DNA of 64,000 bases from Tumebacillus flagellatus (GTDB taxonomy: Bacteria > Bacillota > Bacilli > Tumebacillales > Tumebacillaceae). The notes under the pieces are model-generated. The model saw only the letters and a list, made by a program, of their open reading frames with translations, made no database searches and was not told the origin of the DNA. The stretch is taken from positions 155,122 through 219,121 of the forward strand of contig NZ_JMIR01000001.1 of the NCBI RefSeq assembly GCF_000714935.1, written 5' to 3'. Shown here piece by piece: positions 9,257-16,970 of this stretch. The translations under genes were made by a program, and so were the position numbers. Numbering within the stretch: the stretch's first letter is position 1; each line of letters opens with the position of its first letter.

Positions 9257-10444
9257 CTACGCCGTCTCTCCCACTCCCATGTCGTTGTGCGCCGCGGCTC
9301 CCGCAAGCTCTACGCGTTGAATCACATCCTGGTAGATACACGGATTCTGCCAGTAGCCCAAGTGCGCAAATCCCCACTCTTGGCCGTTGTGCACTTGAAT
9401 GTTCTCCACACCCTCGTAGAAATCGAGGTGCCCGCCGATCGGGTCTTTGAGGTCGTAGTAGTTGGTCCAATGCAGATGCTGGAGATGATTTTGCAACGTG
9501 GAGGAAAGTTCGGGCGTGTGCTCGTCTTCGGCCGTTTGCACATCGCGGCGGCGAAACCCGTTCAGCGAGTTCAAGATCAGCCGCTTGACGTACTCGCCCT
9601 TGGGCACATGCTCGCGAAAGAAAAACTTCACTTTATCAAGCGGCGATCCGATCGTGACCAACTCGAACAGCTTGCGAACGTCCTGCGCCAGCTGCTCGTC
9701 GTGGTTGGCGCGCAAGTTCAACAGGTTCATCGCATCGTAGGCGATGACGCTGCCGAGCGCGTGGCCGACGATCACGACTTTGTCATAGTCTTGGCGCAAG
9801 AGCGCGGTCAGCTTCTCCGCCGCGCCTTCGAGCACCGTGCGGCGGGTCTCGTAGAATTTCGATTTGCGGTCGCTCGACGTGTAGATCGCCACATCGCCGA
9901 CGTAATCGACGATCATCTGCTCCGGTTTGCCCATCAGCAAGCGGAACAGCGGCTCCAACGTCTTCGGCAGCAAGCTTCCAAACAAGCGGGAGAGCCCGTA
10001 GAACAGCCGCACCGCAATGCCTATGTGCTTCAAATACCAGCGGCGTTTGAATTTGCCGTTGCGGTAAGCGTCGGCGTACGCGTCGTCATGCTCGTAGCGT
10101 CGCGCCAACTCTTCGTTCTCCTCATAGAATTTCTCAGCGCCGTCCGAGGCGCGAATCAACCACTGCACCACTTCTTGAAACGAGATCACCCGCTGCATCG
10201 TGTGCGCCCAGTAGTACTCGTGAATGTCCAATTCCATCGAGGAATCTTCTTGACGGGAGAGTTTGATGTAATCGTGCATGTCGCCCTGAAGCCGCATGCG
10301 GTGGTGCGTCAACTGGATGTGGGAATCCGGAGAGGTTTGCAGCGACTCGACGAGGTTGCGCGTGAAGACGTCCAACGTTTCGTAGACACCCTGTTCGCCC
10401 ATGCCGTGGATGATCAAAATGCAGATCTTTTTCTTGTCCATCAT
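9257..10444 (-). CDS. Alpha/beta-hydrolase-fold protein, tandem paralogue A
   Basis: This paralogue of the preceding gene has 395 residues, starting MMDKKKICILIIHGMGEQG. The elbow reads GHALGSVIAYDAM, so the nucleophile Ser follows an Ala-Leu-Gly pattern instead of Ser-Leu-Gly. A C-terminal GFAHLGYWQN parallels LAHTGYFDN of its partner. It carries an insertion of about 25 mostly charged residues (ENEELARRYEHDDAYADAYR) that paralogue B lacks. GGGAGGTTTT precedes the ATG. Each copy has its own terminator, so they are separately transcribed or at least separately ended. Function unknown; a cytoplasmic esterase or lipase-like role is a guess. Confidence 0.8.
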   Translation of the reverse strand: MMDKKKICILIIHGMGEQGVYETLDVFTRNLVESLQTSPDSHIQLTHHRMRLQGDMHDYIKLSRQEDSSMELDIHEYYWAHTMQRVISFQEVVQWLIRASDGAEKFYEENEELARRYEHDDAYADAYRNGKFKRRWYLKHIGIAVRLFYGLSRLFGSLLPKTLEPLFRLLMGKPEQMIVDYVGDVAIYTSSDRKSKFYETRRTVLEGAAEKLTALLRQDYDKVVIVGHALGSVIAYDAMNLLNLRANHDEQLAQDVRKLFELVTIGSPLDKVKFFFREHVPKGEYVKRLILNSLNGFRRRDVQTAEDEHTPELSSTLQNHLQHLHWTNYYDLKDPIGGHLDFYEGVENIQVHNGQEWGFAHLGYWQNPCIYQDVIQRVELAGAAAHNDMGVGETA

Positions 10445-10551
10445 AAAACCTCCCTCCCTAAATGTAAATCACAGCTTTTCATGACGCTTCGTCATTTGAA
10501 GCTTGTAATATAGAAGGGAGTTTGCCGTCAACTTTTACAACCTCTCCTACG

Positions 10552-10584
10552 AAAAAAAAGAATCCCTCTAACATGAGGGACTCT
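10552..10584 (-). terminator. Terminator after the beta-hydroxyacid dehydrogenase gene
   Basis: Minus-strand stem GAGTCCCTC / GAGGGATTC with a 6-base loop followed by eight T. Confidence 0.85.
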
Positions 10585-10604
10585 CTTCGCACATGGGGGT
10601 CTGT

Positions 10605-11486
10605 CTACTTCAAACCCGCCATCCGCTCCAACTGCGTGAGCACCGCCATCAAGTCGTGATCGCCCAAGCCGTTCGCTTTGGCGGCAACGTAGGTCTGGTG
10701 CGCCGAAGACGTGACCGGGAGGGAGGCTTCCGTTTTTTTCGCGGTGTGGAGGGCGAGGCCGAAATCCTTCTCCATGTGTTTGAGCGCGAACGCCGCCGGA
10801 AATTCGTCGGCGAGGATGCTCGGGGTTTTGCCGAGCACGATCGGAGCCGCCACCGCCGTCTGCGCGATCGCTTTGAGCAGCGTTTCGCGGTCGAGGCCGG
10901 CTTTGCTGCCGAGCACGAGCGCTTCGGACAGACCTTGCAAGAACACGCCGAGCATCAAGTTGATCGCCAGTTTCGCGTTGGCGCCCTGCCCGTTCTCGCC
11001 GAAGTGAAACGACGCTTTGCCGAGCACGTCAAACACCGGCTTGTGGGCTTCGTACGCCGCTTCGTCGCCGCCGACGAGGATGACCAGCGTTCCGTCCTTC
11101 GCCGGGCCGACCGAGCCGGAGACGGGCGCTTCGAGGAACTTGGCACCGCGCGCGGCAAATTCCGTCGCTGCTTTCTGCACCGGTTCCGGCCCGACGGTGC
11201 TCATGTCGATCACCGTCTGCCCCGCCGTGATGCCGCTGAGCACGCCGCCTTCGCCGAACAGCACTTCTTCGAGCGTCTCGCCGTCCGAGACCATCGTGAT
11301 CACCGTGTCGACGCCTGCCGCGAGCTCACGCGGGGAGTCGGCGATCTTCGCGCCCATCGCGGCAAACGGTTCGGCTTTGGAACGGGTGCGGTTGTACACC
11401 GTCACGTCAAATCCCGCGTTCAACAGCCGCGTCACCATCGGCTGTCCCATGTTGCCAAGCCCGATCCAACCCAATTTCTTCGTCAT
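10605..11486 (-). CDS. NAD(P)-dependent beta-hydroxyacid dehydrogenase (3-hydroxyisobutyrate / tartronate semialdehyde reductase family)
   Basis: The protein has a Rossmann domain at the N-terminus with WIGLGNMGQPM (residues about 7-17) and the family substrate loop EAPVSGSVGPAKDGTL in the middle. The catalytic lysine is in GQGANAKLAINL, followed by the all-helical C-terminal domain. Length 293 is typical. AGGAGG lies before the ATG. The family includes 3-hydroxyisobutyrate dehydrogenase, GlxR, GarR and succinic semialdehyde reductases, which cannot be separated by eye. It is flanked by terminators and appears monocistronic. Confidence 0.88.
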   Translation of the reverse strand: MTKKLGWIGLGNMGQPMVTRLLNAGFDVTVYNRTRSKAEPFAAMGAKIADSPRELAAGVDTVITMVSDGETLEEVLFGEGGVLSGITAGQTVIDMSTVGPEPVQKAATEFAARGAKFLEAPVSGSVGPAKDGTLVILVGGDEAAYEAHKPVFDVLGKASFHFGENGQGANAKLAINLMLGVFLQGLSEALVLGSKAGLDRETLLKAIAQTAVAAPIVLGKTPSILADEFPAAFALKHMEKDFGLALHTAKKTEASLPVTSSAHQTYVAAKANGLGDHDLMAVLTQLERMAGLK

Positions 11487-11588
11487 CTATGTCTGCCTCC
11501 TGCATCGGTAAGAATACGAGAATGTACAGTTTGTCCTCTCCCGATTGTACCACACTTCCCGATCACGAAAAAAAGCACGCAAGGCACG

Positions 11589-11627
11589 AAAAAAAGCCGC
11601 TCCGGCAAGTTGGCCCGGAAGCGGCTC
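11589..11627 (-). terminator. Terminator after the first sigma/anti-sigma operon
   Basis: Minus-strand stem AGCCGCTTCCGG / CCGGAGCGGCT with seven T, directly past the stop at 11636. Confidence 0.88.
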
Positions 11628-11635
11628 TCGTTTCT

Positions 11636-12427
11636 CTAGTTGTTCATCGTGATGGTGACGAGATGTGACTTTTCCAAGTTGACGTCGATTGCCTTCTCGT
11701 TCTTGAAAGTCATCAGGACGGAGGAATCTTGGTTCAACGTCTTGTACAATTTCTCGCTGTCTCCGATGACTTTGATGTTGAAGGGAGACTGGATGCGGCG
11801 CTCGCTTACTTCGGTCAACGCCCCGCGCGTGATGATCTCCGTATACGGTTTGACGAGGATGCCGTTGAGCGACACAATTTGCCCGCCGCCGGTGTAGATC
11901 TCCTGCACGAGACGGTGCAGATCGTAGTTCGACTCGATCTCACTCTGCGACGCGCCCTTGCGAATCAGCATCTCCTGCTTGTCGTTGACCAGAATCTCGA
12001 CGCCTTCGCCGATAAACTGGCCGTTTTGGTGCGGAATCGTCTGCCGCAGCAAACGGTCGCTGGAATCGCCCTTCTTGAGCGCGATTTCTTGAGCCAACTG
12101 CTGGCTGGCGTTAAACCCGCTCAGCGTCTCGCGTTCCTCGGCGACCAACCGATCGTTCGAGGACGGCGGCAACAGGTTCCACACCAAGAGTACGGCCAGC
12201 GCCGCGCCCGCCAAAGCGACTGCGAATTTCAAGGAACGCACCGAAAAACTCCGACGGCGCTTCTTGGCGACCGGCTCTTCCCGACGCGCTTCTGCCAAGA
12301 TCCTCAGGAGCAGTTCTTGTTTCAAACCGGGGCGAGGTTCCCTCTTCGGCAGGTTGGCGATCGATTCCTGTAAGAATTCGAGGTCATGGGATGACTTCGG
12401 CTGTTGGTTGGACTTACGGAAGTTCAT
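11636..12427 (-). CDS. Membrane-anchored anti-sigma-like protein with DUF881-like extracellular domain
   Basis: This 263-residue protein is encoded just after an ECF sigma factor, with a 4-base ATGA overlap. Residues about 1-70 are cytoplasmic and basic, with a motif LKQELLLRILAEAR. One membrane helix follows (about 75-95, LKFAVALAGAALAVLLVWNLL). The outer part contains IYTGGGQIVSLNGILV and SPFNIKVIGDSEKL, which resemble the conserved blocks of DUF881 proteins (AISINGQR and PPFVIKAIGD). No HCxxC zinc motif is present. The position and topology suggest it holds the sigma factor inactive and senses an envelope signal. GGAGGTGGGTAC precedes the ATG. Role inferred, not demonstrated. Confidence 0.75.
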   Translation of the reverse strand: MNFRKSNQQPKSSHDLEFLQESIANLPKREPRPGLKQELLLRILAEARREEPVAKKRRRSFSVRSLKFAVALAGAALAVLLVWNLLPPSSNDRLVAEERETLSGFNASQQLAQEIALKKGDSSDRLLRQTIPHQNGQFIGEGVEILVNDKQEMLIRKGASQSEIESNYDLHRLVQEIYTGGGQIVSLNGILVKPYTEIITRGALTEVSERRIQSPFNIKVIGDSEKLYKTLNQDSSVLMTFKNEKAIDVNLEKSHLVTITMNN

Positions 12428-12999
12428 GTACCCACCTCCTTGGACGGTAGAGGGTGGAGCGAAATGGGAAACGTCGGGTCGGAAGCCAGCATCGACCGCA
12501 ATTTCCGCAACGCGCGGAAGTGCGTCACTTTGACGCTGGTCTCGCTGCAACCCATGATATCGGCGGTTTCCTTGACGGAAAATCCTTGGATGCCCCGCAA
12601 GACGATCACCGTGCGGTACGTATCCTTGATCTGGTCGAGGGCGTGTTGAAGCTTGCGCATCGCTTCCTTCTCTTCCAAGACGTCCTCCGGCGAATCGCCG
12701 GTCTCCGGCAGTTGCCAGAGAAATTCGTCCTCCGTGCTGGGAAGCGGCTTCTTGCGCACAATCCAGTTGCGAATCGTGTTGCGCGCGATGGCAAACAGCC
12801 ATGTGCGCATCTCCGAATCCCCTCGAAAATTCGCCAAGCCGCGGTACGCTTTCACAAAGACTTCCTGCGTGAGATCTTCCGCATCTTGTTTCCGGCTGAT
12901 CGAGTAGGCGACGAAATTGTAAACGTCCTGAAAGTACCGGTCATACAGATCGTGGAACAATTCCTCTAGCGCTCTGGAGCCTTCTCCCGGTTCAAGCAT
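12424..12999 (-). CDS. ECF-type RNA polymerase sigma factor
   Basis: Region 2 is visible at about residues 15-80: the core-binding DAEDLTQEVFVKAYRGLANFRG and -10-recognising SEMRTWLFAIARNTIRNW. Region 4 is at 120-175, with a helix-turn-helix (FSVKETADIMGCSETSVKVTHF). There is no region 3, as expected of group 4. I chose ATG 12999, nine bases after GGGGGAG; a GTG at 13005 is an alternative. The anti-sigma-like gene follows with overlapping codons. A TGTAAC-N16-GGTC element upstream resembles an autoregulated ECF promoter. Confidence 0.92.
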   Translation of the reverse strand: MLEPGEGSRALEELFHDLYDRYFQDVYNFVAYSISRKQDAEDLTQEVFVKAYRGLANFRGDSEMRTWLFAIARNTIRNWIVRKKPLPSTEDEFLWQLPETGDSPEDVLEEKEAMRKLQHALDQIKDTYRTVIVLRGIQGFSVKETADIMGCSETSVKVTHFRALRKLRSMLASDPTFPISLHPLPSKEVGT

Positions 13000-13050
13000 G
13001 CACACTCACTCCCCCAGAAGCCAGTTCCCCATCTCCACACCGTTATCGCC

Positions 13051-13083
13051 CAATTAGACCCTGCGGTGGGTTAAAGGTTACAC
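13051..13083 (-). promoter_or_regulatory. Probable autoregulated ECF promoter
   Basis: On the minus strand TGTAACCTTT, 16 bases after TGTAAC, then GGTCTAATT. The AAC -35 core and spacing match ECF promoters (for example SigX TGTAAC, SigW TGAAAC-N16-CGTA); the -10 has G in place of the first C. It lies about 50 bases before the sigma gene. Confidence 0.55.
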
Positions 13084-13174
13084 CTGACGTTCAAAAAATG
13101 TATATCAGAAATATTCGCTCATTTGTTTGTAAAAACCTGTCTCTTGAAGGAGAAACTTGCAGGCGAAAGTCTAT

Positions 13175-13204
13175 AAAAAAACCGCCGTAGCACGGCGGTT
13201 TTTG
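13175..13204 (-). terminator. Terminator after the ferredoxin gene
   Basis: AACCGCCGTGCTACGGCGGTT with a T-run on the minus strand, 23 bases past the ferredoxin stop. The stretch from 13084 to 13174 shows no gene. Confidence 0.88.
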
Positions 13205-13227
13205 TGTGTTTCATAGAAAAATGGGAA

Positions 13228-13443
13228 TTAGTCTTCCCACTTAACGGATTCGGTCGGGCAGCCGTCTTTTGCATCGAGTGCATCAGACAGGAACTCTTCC
13301 GGAACTTCTACGTAGCCTTCGAGGCCACCCGGCAGTTTTACGAATGCGTAGCCGTCATCATCGGATTCGTACACGTCCGGGCAGGTGCTGTAGCAAGCGC
13401 CGCATGCGATGCAGGTATCTTTGTCAACGAAAGTCTTTGCCAT
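13228..13443 (-). CDS. fer: [4Fe-4S] ferredoxin
   Basis: This 71-residue acidic electron carrier is of Bacillus type. Ligand cysteines are in CIACGACYSTCP (residues about 11-22), with the distant DGCPTESV near the C-terminus. The two remaining Cys of the first block could allow alternative ligation. The ATG at 13443 follows AAGGAG with about 12 bases between; a GTG four codons upstream is inside that site. It is monocistronic, with a good terminator and a promoter about 190 bases upstream, which gives an unusually long leader. Confidence 0.93.
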   Translation of the reverse strand: MAKTFVDKDTCIACGACYSTCPDVYESDDDGYAFVKLPGGLEGYVEVPEEFLSDALDAKDGCPTESVKWED

Positions 13444-13565
13444 TTGAAATACCACTCCTTCAATGTCTTCTGAGAGAGATTATAAATCATCTCTTTAGAA
13501 ACTGCAAGAATTCCACACGAAATTCTCCCGTTCTATTGTGGCACAAACGGGCAGGAGGTATCCGT

Positions 13566-13634
13566 ATGGGAGTTGCAGGGGTGGTATGCTGTCATTTTCT
13601 CATGTTTTGGCAGTTAGTAAACACTTGCCTATAG
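13566..13634 (+). CDS. Possible 22-residue peptide ORF
   Basis: AGGAGG lies seven bases before ATG and the frame encodes 22 residues (MGVAGVVCCHFLMFWQL...). It lies antisense to the ferredoxin leader. No promoter is convincing and nothing is known of such a peptide, so the ribosome site could be chance. Confidence 0.2.
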   Translation: MGVAGVVCCHFLMFWQLVNTCL

Positions 13635-13661
13635 TATATCACATCTTCCCGCAAATGAGAA
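13633..13661 (-). promoter_or_regulatory. Ferredoxin promoter with overlapping dyad
   Basis: Minus strand: TTCTCA (13656-13661), 17-base spacer, TATACT (13633-13638) with TGA before it (extended -10). A palindrome TGAGA-ATCGG-TCTCA at 13656-13670 covers the -35 and could be an operator. Between this and the ferredoxin start lie about 190 bases of untranslated leader with no recognised RNA motif. Confidence 0.5.
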
Positions 13662-13686
13662 TCGGTCTCAGCTCACTTTTTTACAT

Positions 13687-14307
13687 TTACAGGTGGCTCA
13701 CCGTCCACGCGTTCAAACGGTACGAGCCGTCCTTGAGCACTTCGACTTCGTAGACGGCCGTGTTGGGGCCGCTCAGCGGGTCGTCGGGGTGCTTTTGAGT
13801 GATCGTCCAAGTGAACTTGTTCTTGCGCGCCAGCACGGCGTCTTGGGCCGGATCGAACCCGCCTGCCATGCCTTCGCGGGCGACAATCGTGACCGTTTGG
13901 TTTTTTTCGCGGTAGAACTCGGCGGTCAGCGAGCGGGCGAGGTCGAGCGAGTAGCCTTTTTTGCGGAGCAATTCCGTGACTTCGGCGGTCGTGGAGACGC
14001 CGGTGACCGTCTGCGCGGCGTCGGCCGGCAAGATGTAGCCTTGCGGGTGCGTGAGGCGGCCGAGCTTTTCGCGGATCTCCGCTTGGATTTGGTCGTCCGT
14101 TTTCCCGGCGGACGGGGTCGGTTCGGCGTCCGTTGTGCCAGGCAGGCCCGTTTCCTTGGGCAGATCGGACGGCGACGGGGTTTGGCTTGGAGCCGGAGCC
14201 GGCGCGGACGGCTTCGGCTCCACGGTTTCCAGAGAACAGCCGGTCAGCAGAAGCGACAGCGCGGCGGCCGCGGCCAAGAACACGGTCGGCTTGGGTGGGG
14301 TTCGCAT
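13687..14307 (-). CDS. Lipoprotein of unknown function
   Basis: An N-terminal signal with lipobox LLTGCS (Cys about residue 24) is followed by a Pro/Ser/Thr-rich linker to about residue 65. A mixed domain of about 140 residues ends in ...NAWTVSHL. The domain includes KLGRLTHPQGYILPAD, KKGYSLDLARSLTAEFY and ITQKHPDDPLSGPNTAVYEVEVLKDGSYR. I do not recognise the fold. AGGAGGGAGCTT precedes the ATG. No operon partner is obvious; the next gene upstream is separated by a terminator. Confidence 0.85.
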   Translation of the reverse strand: MRTPPKPTVFLAAAAALSLLLTGCSLETVEPKPSAPAPAPSQTPSPSDLPKETGLPGTTDAEPTPSAGKTDDQIQAEIREKLGRLTHPQGYILPADAAQTVTGVSTTAEVTELLRKKGYSLDLARSLTAEFYREKNQTVTIVAREGMAGGFDPAQDAVLARKNKFTWTITQKHPDDPLSGPNTAVYEVEVLKDGSYRLNAWTVSHL

Positions 14308-14364
14308 AAGCTCCCTCCTGTCGATTGGACATGATCGTATGTCCTAATCGTATGCAGGACAAGC

Positions 14365-14402
14365 AAAAAGAGACCTCGACCGAAGTGCGGGGTCTCTTTT
14401 TT
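14365..14402 (-). terminator. Terminator after the small exported peptide gene
   Basis: AAAAAGAGACC / GGTCTCTTTTTT stem with inner CGA-type loop pairs. It lies just past the stop at 14409 and may be bidirectional. Confidence 0.85.
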
Positions 14403-14408
14403 ACGGAC

Positions 14409-14576
14409 TCAATGGAGAATCTGGAGGCGTTTGATCGTCTGCCATTGGTCGAAATTGTGCTTGCCGCCGACCCCTGCGCTGCTTTTGTGCTCTCCTTGCG
14501 CGTCCGTCGCATAGGCCGGAACGGAGATACTCAAAATCGCGAGGACGAGGACGGCGAGTCGGATGCGTTTTTTCAT
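14409..14576 (-). CDS. Small exported peptide (55 aa)
   Basis: GGAGGTAGGCGCC precedes ATG. The first 23 residues form a classical signal peptide: MKKRIR, a hydrophobic core LAVLVLAILSISV, and cleavage PAYA-TDA. The mature part is about 32 residues, polar and basic (TDAQGEHKSSAGVGGKHNFD, then QWQTIKRLQILH). No Cys and no known family. It lies between a lipoprotein and the anti-sigma gene, with its own terminator. Secreted peptide of unknown role; it could be an envelope component or signal. Confidence 0.7.
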   Translation of the reverse strand: MKKRIRLAVLVLAILSISVPAYATDAQGEHKSSAGVGGKHNFDQWQTIKRLQILH

Positions 14577-14661
14577 GGCGCCTACCTCCAATGCGGGTGG
14601 ATACTTGTAGTATGCACATGCACTGGAAATTCATGTATCCCTCGGATCCGCCAAGAATCTG

Positions 14662-16314
14662 TTAGTGGCGAATCACCGGCATTCCGTCCAGCGTCCACGA
14701 GTAGTCTCCGTTCAAGCGCAGGCGGAACGAGAACGCAAAGCGTTTTTGCACGACGCCGGACGCGGTGTAGGTCGTCATGTCGGCACCGACGACGGTACGG
14801 CCCATGAACAAGCTCTCTTCGACTTCGATGTTGGAGAAACTCACAGGGGTGTTTTTCTCCAAGGATTCGAAATAGGCGAGGATCGGTTTGTCGGTCGGCT
14901 CTTGGGAATCCCGCGACAGGGTGCGGGAAATCTGCACCGGTTGCCAGATGCCGTCCGCGCTCGTGTCAAACGGCTGCGCGAGTTTGACGAGGAATTCTTG
15001 GCCGCCTTGGGTGACGTTGACGCGGTCCGGGTAGCCGGAGATTTCGGTGACGACGGCGGTTGGAGCAAATCCGATATCGGTGAGGACGTGCTGCACCACT
15101 TGCACCGGAACGGTCGCCCAGCGGGCGGAGGTGTCTCCCTCACGGACTTGTTGTTGCAGTTTTTCGTTCAAGATCGCGGGCTTCTGCTGGACGGACCCGA
15201 CGATCAACGGCAAGGGCGGACTCTCGGCGGAGAGAGCTCCGGCGACCAGGCCGTACAATTTCCCGCGGTCTTGCAGCGCGGACGAGGCGGCCGCAAGACC
15301 TGTGTGCGACGACGAGTCTGACGGTTTCGACGCACCTGCCGTCAGTCCCATGTGGTCGTCATCGCCTGTGCCCGCGACGACCACGCCTCCGGCATGCGGG
15401 CCGGAAGCGTCGGGGGATTTCGAGTCAGAGCTCGACGAACCGATGCTTCCTGCCGGTTGGGAGGACTCGGGTTGAGAGACGGTTCCTGCGGAACTGCTGC
15501 CGCTCGCGGACGAACTGCCGAGGGAACCGGCGGAACTTGCCGCGGCTCCTGTTCCTGAAGTTGACGAAGAGCCTGCGGAAGTGGAGACCGAACTTCCCGC
15601 CCCGTTTTGCAAACCGGCAACTCCTGCGCTCCAGCTCCCGGAGCCAGATGCCCCAGCGATTGCACTTGCCGCTCCAGAGGCCCCTGCCGCTCCACTGTTC
15701 GAGACTGCAGATCCGGAAGTCCCCGCACCTCCTGCGTTCGAACCTGCAGATCCAACAGTCCCTGCTGCTCCTGCGTTCGAACTTCCCGAACCGGAAGCTC
15801 CAATTGCCCCCGCGTTCGAACTTCCCGCTCCGGCGGCTCCCGTTTGCCCCGCGCCGTTCGCGTCCCCTGTCTGCTTCACAGACGCGGAATCTCCCAGCGC
15901 GACGAGAGGATTCCCCTGCCCGTTCGCATTCGTCCCCCCCGACTGAGCGGTTTGCGACGACATTCCCGGCAGGTAATGCGCCGTAAATCCGATCGCCAGC
16001 ACGACGACGGCGGCGACAGACAAGCCTTGCCACCAGCGGGCGGGAAGGCGGCGTCCTTTTTGCTGCAACGGGGTGACCTGCGGCTGCGGGCGCAACAGTT
16101 CATCGAAATCAAACTCCATGCTCCCGACAAAACTCCGCTCCGGCACCACCGGCTTCATACTGCTCAATCCCAGCGCCAATTGGCGAAACTCTTCCCGCTC
16201 CGTACGACACTCTGCACAAGCCAGCACATGCCGGTCGAGCAACGCCGTCTCCTCGGCGGAAAGATCATCGTCCAACTCGCGCTGAATCAAGTCTCGGTAG
16301 TGGTCGTGGTTCAC
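14662..16314 (-). CDS. Zinc-finger anti-sigma factor with long Ser/Gly/Ala linker
   Basis: Residues 1-50 form a ZAS-type anti-sigma domain with H-x3-C-x2-C (DRHVLACAECR). A membrane helix lies at about 95-115 (WWQGLSVAAVVVLAIGFTAHYL). From about 120 to 310 the outer part is a low-complexity chain of Gly, Ser, Ala and Asn with recurring SSNAG and GASG units. The last 200 residues form a folded domain containing SFSNIEVEESLFMGRTVVG and RFAFSFRLRLNGDYSWTLDG, which I cannot assign. It starts with GTG, whose GTGA overlaps the sigma stop. The pair behaves as an RsiW-like sensor with a long extracellular spacer. 550 residues is far longer than typical anti-sigma factors (about 200). Confidence 0.88.
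   Translation of the reverse strand: MNHDHYRDLIQRELDDDLSAEETALLDRHVLACAECRTEREEFRQLALGLSSMKPVVPERSFVGSMEFDFDELLRPQPQVTPLQQKGRRLPARWWQGLSVAAVVVLAIGFTAHYLPGMSSQTAQSGGTNANGQGNPLVALGDSASVKQTGDANGAGQTGAAGAGSSNAGAIGASGSGSSNAGAAGTVGSAGSNAGGAGTSGSAVSNSGAAGASGAASAIAGASGSGSWSAGVAGLQNGAGSSVSTSAGSSSTSGTGAAASSAGSLGSSSASGSSSAGTVSQPESSQPAGSIGSSSSDSKSPDASGPHAGGVVVAGTGDDDHMGLTAGASKPSDSSSHTGLAAASSALQDRGKLYGLVAGALSAESPPLPLIVGSVQQKPAILNEKLQQQVREGDTSARWATVPVQVVQHVLTDIGFAPTAVVTEISGYPDRVNVTQGGQEFLVKLAQPFDTSADGIWQPVQISRTLSRDSQEPTDKPILAYFESLEKNTPVSFSNIEVEESLFMGRTVVGADMTTYTASGVVQKRFAFSFRLRLNGDYSWTLDGMPVIRH
15400..15930 (-). repeat. Low-complexity Ser/Gly/Ala-coding repeat tract
   Basis: Degenerate tandem units encoding GSSNAGAAG-like peptides, about 15-18 bases of shared phrase (GGAAGTTCGAACGC and variants recur). 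Unit boundaries are irregular, as expected from slippage and drift. Confidence 0.75.
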
Positions 16315-16844
16315 GCTTCCTCACCTCCATAGAACAAAGTCCGCAATTTCTCCCGCCCGCGAAACAGGCGGGTCTTGACTTGCGCTTCCGTGAGATCGAG
16401 CGTCTCGGCGATCTCTTGGTACGACAAGTCCTGTATGTGACGCAACACCAACACTTCACGATAGTTGACCGGCAACGCGGCAATCGCTTGGTGCAGATTC
16501 TCTTCGGTCATCTTCATTTCCACTTGCTTTTCCACGGACAGGTCATCCGATTGCAGCGAATCGTCAAACTCGACGAACTGCGCTTTCTTCTTGCGGGCTT
16601 GTTCGCGCACGGTGTTGACCACCACGCGGTGAATCCAGCCGCGCAACGATCCCTGCCCTTGGTATTGATTGAGGGAGCGGCAGACTTTCCACAGGCAATC
16701 CTGTGTCACGTCCTCGGCGTCCATTTTCTTACCGGTCATGTAATACGCCGTTTGGTAGATGAACGGTTCGATCGTTCGCAAAAACTGCGTGAGTTGTTCT
16801 CTGCTCTGCAACGCCTCTGCCGCGATCTTCAAATCCTCTTGCAT
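16311..16844 (-). CDS. ECF-type RNA polymerase sigma factor (SigW/SigV-like)
   Basis: Region 2 (residues about 20-85) shows DAEDVTQDCLWKVCRSLNQYQGQGSLRGWIHRVVVNTVRE. Region 4 (about 120-175) has DLSYQEIAETLDLTEAQVKTRLFRGREKL. ATG 16844 follows GGAGGG with 10 bases between; the frame extends to 16898 without a ribosome site. The zinc-finger anti-sigma gene follows with a GTGA overlap. Upstream on the minus strand an extended -10 TGGTATGAT (about 16925-16933) may give basal transcription. A TGCAACTTTT further down resembles an ECF -35 but has a poor spacer. Regulon not known. Confidence 0.93.
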   Translation of the reverse strand: MQEDLKIAAEALQSREQLTQFLRTIEPFIYQTAYYMTGKKMDAEDVTQDCLWKVCRSLNQYQGQGSLRGWIHRVVVNTVREQARKKKAQFVEFDDSLQSDDLSVEKQVEMKMTEENLHQAIAALPVNYREVLVLRHIQDLSYQEIAETLDLTEAQVKTRLFRGREKLRTLFYGGEEA

Positions 16845-16970
16845 CCCCGTTCTTCCCTCCCTTACTAAACGATGCCAACAAGCGCCAAAAAGTTGCACTT
16901 GTCGCGCAAAAATATGATTCTTCCATCATACCAGACGTTAGAAGATTTGGGAGCACGAAAAACGCGCAAA

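Noticed and set aside
13566-13634. 22-residue ORF with perfect AGGAGG
   Set aside because: Listed with low confidence only: antisense to the ferredoxin leader, no promoter or conservation information.
15400-15930. CRISPR-like or VNTR array
   Set aside because: Units are irregular, in frame and encode Ser/Gly/Ala-rich peptide of one gene; no direct repeats with unique spacers.
16870-16905. ECF promoter TGCAAC...CGTTTA before the second sigma gene
   Set aside because: Spacer between TGCAAC and CGTT is 20 bases rather than 16; the -10 does not fit. Mentioned only as a possibility.
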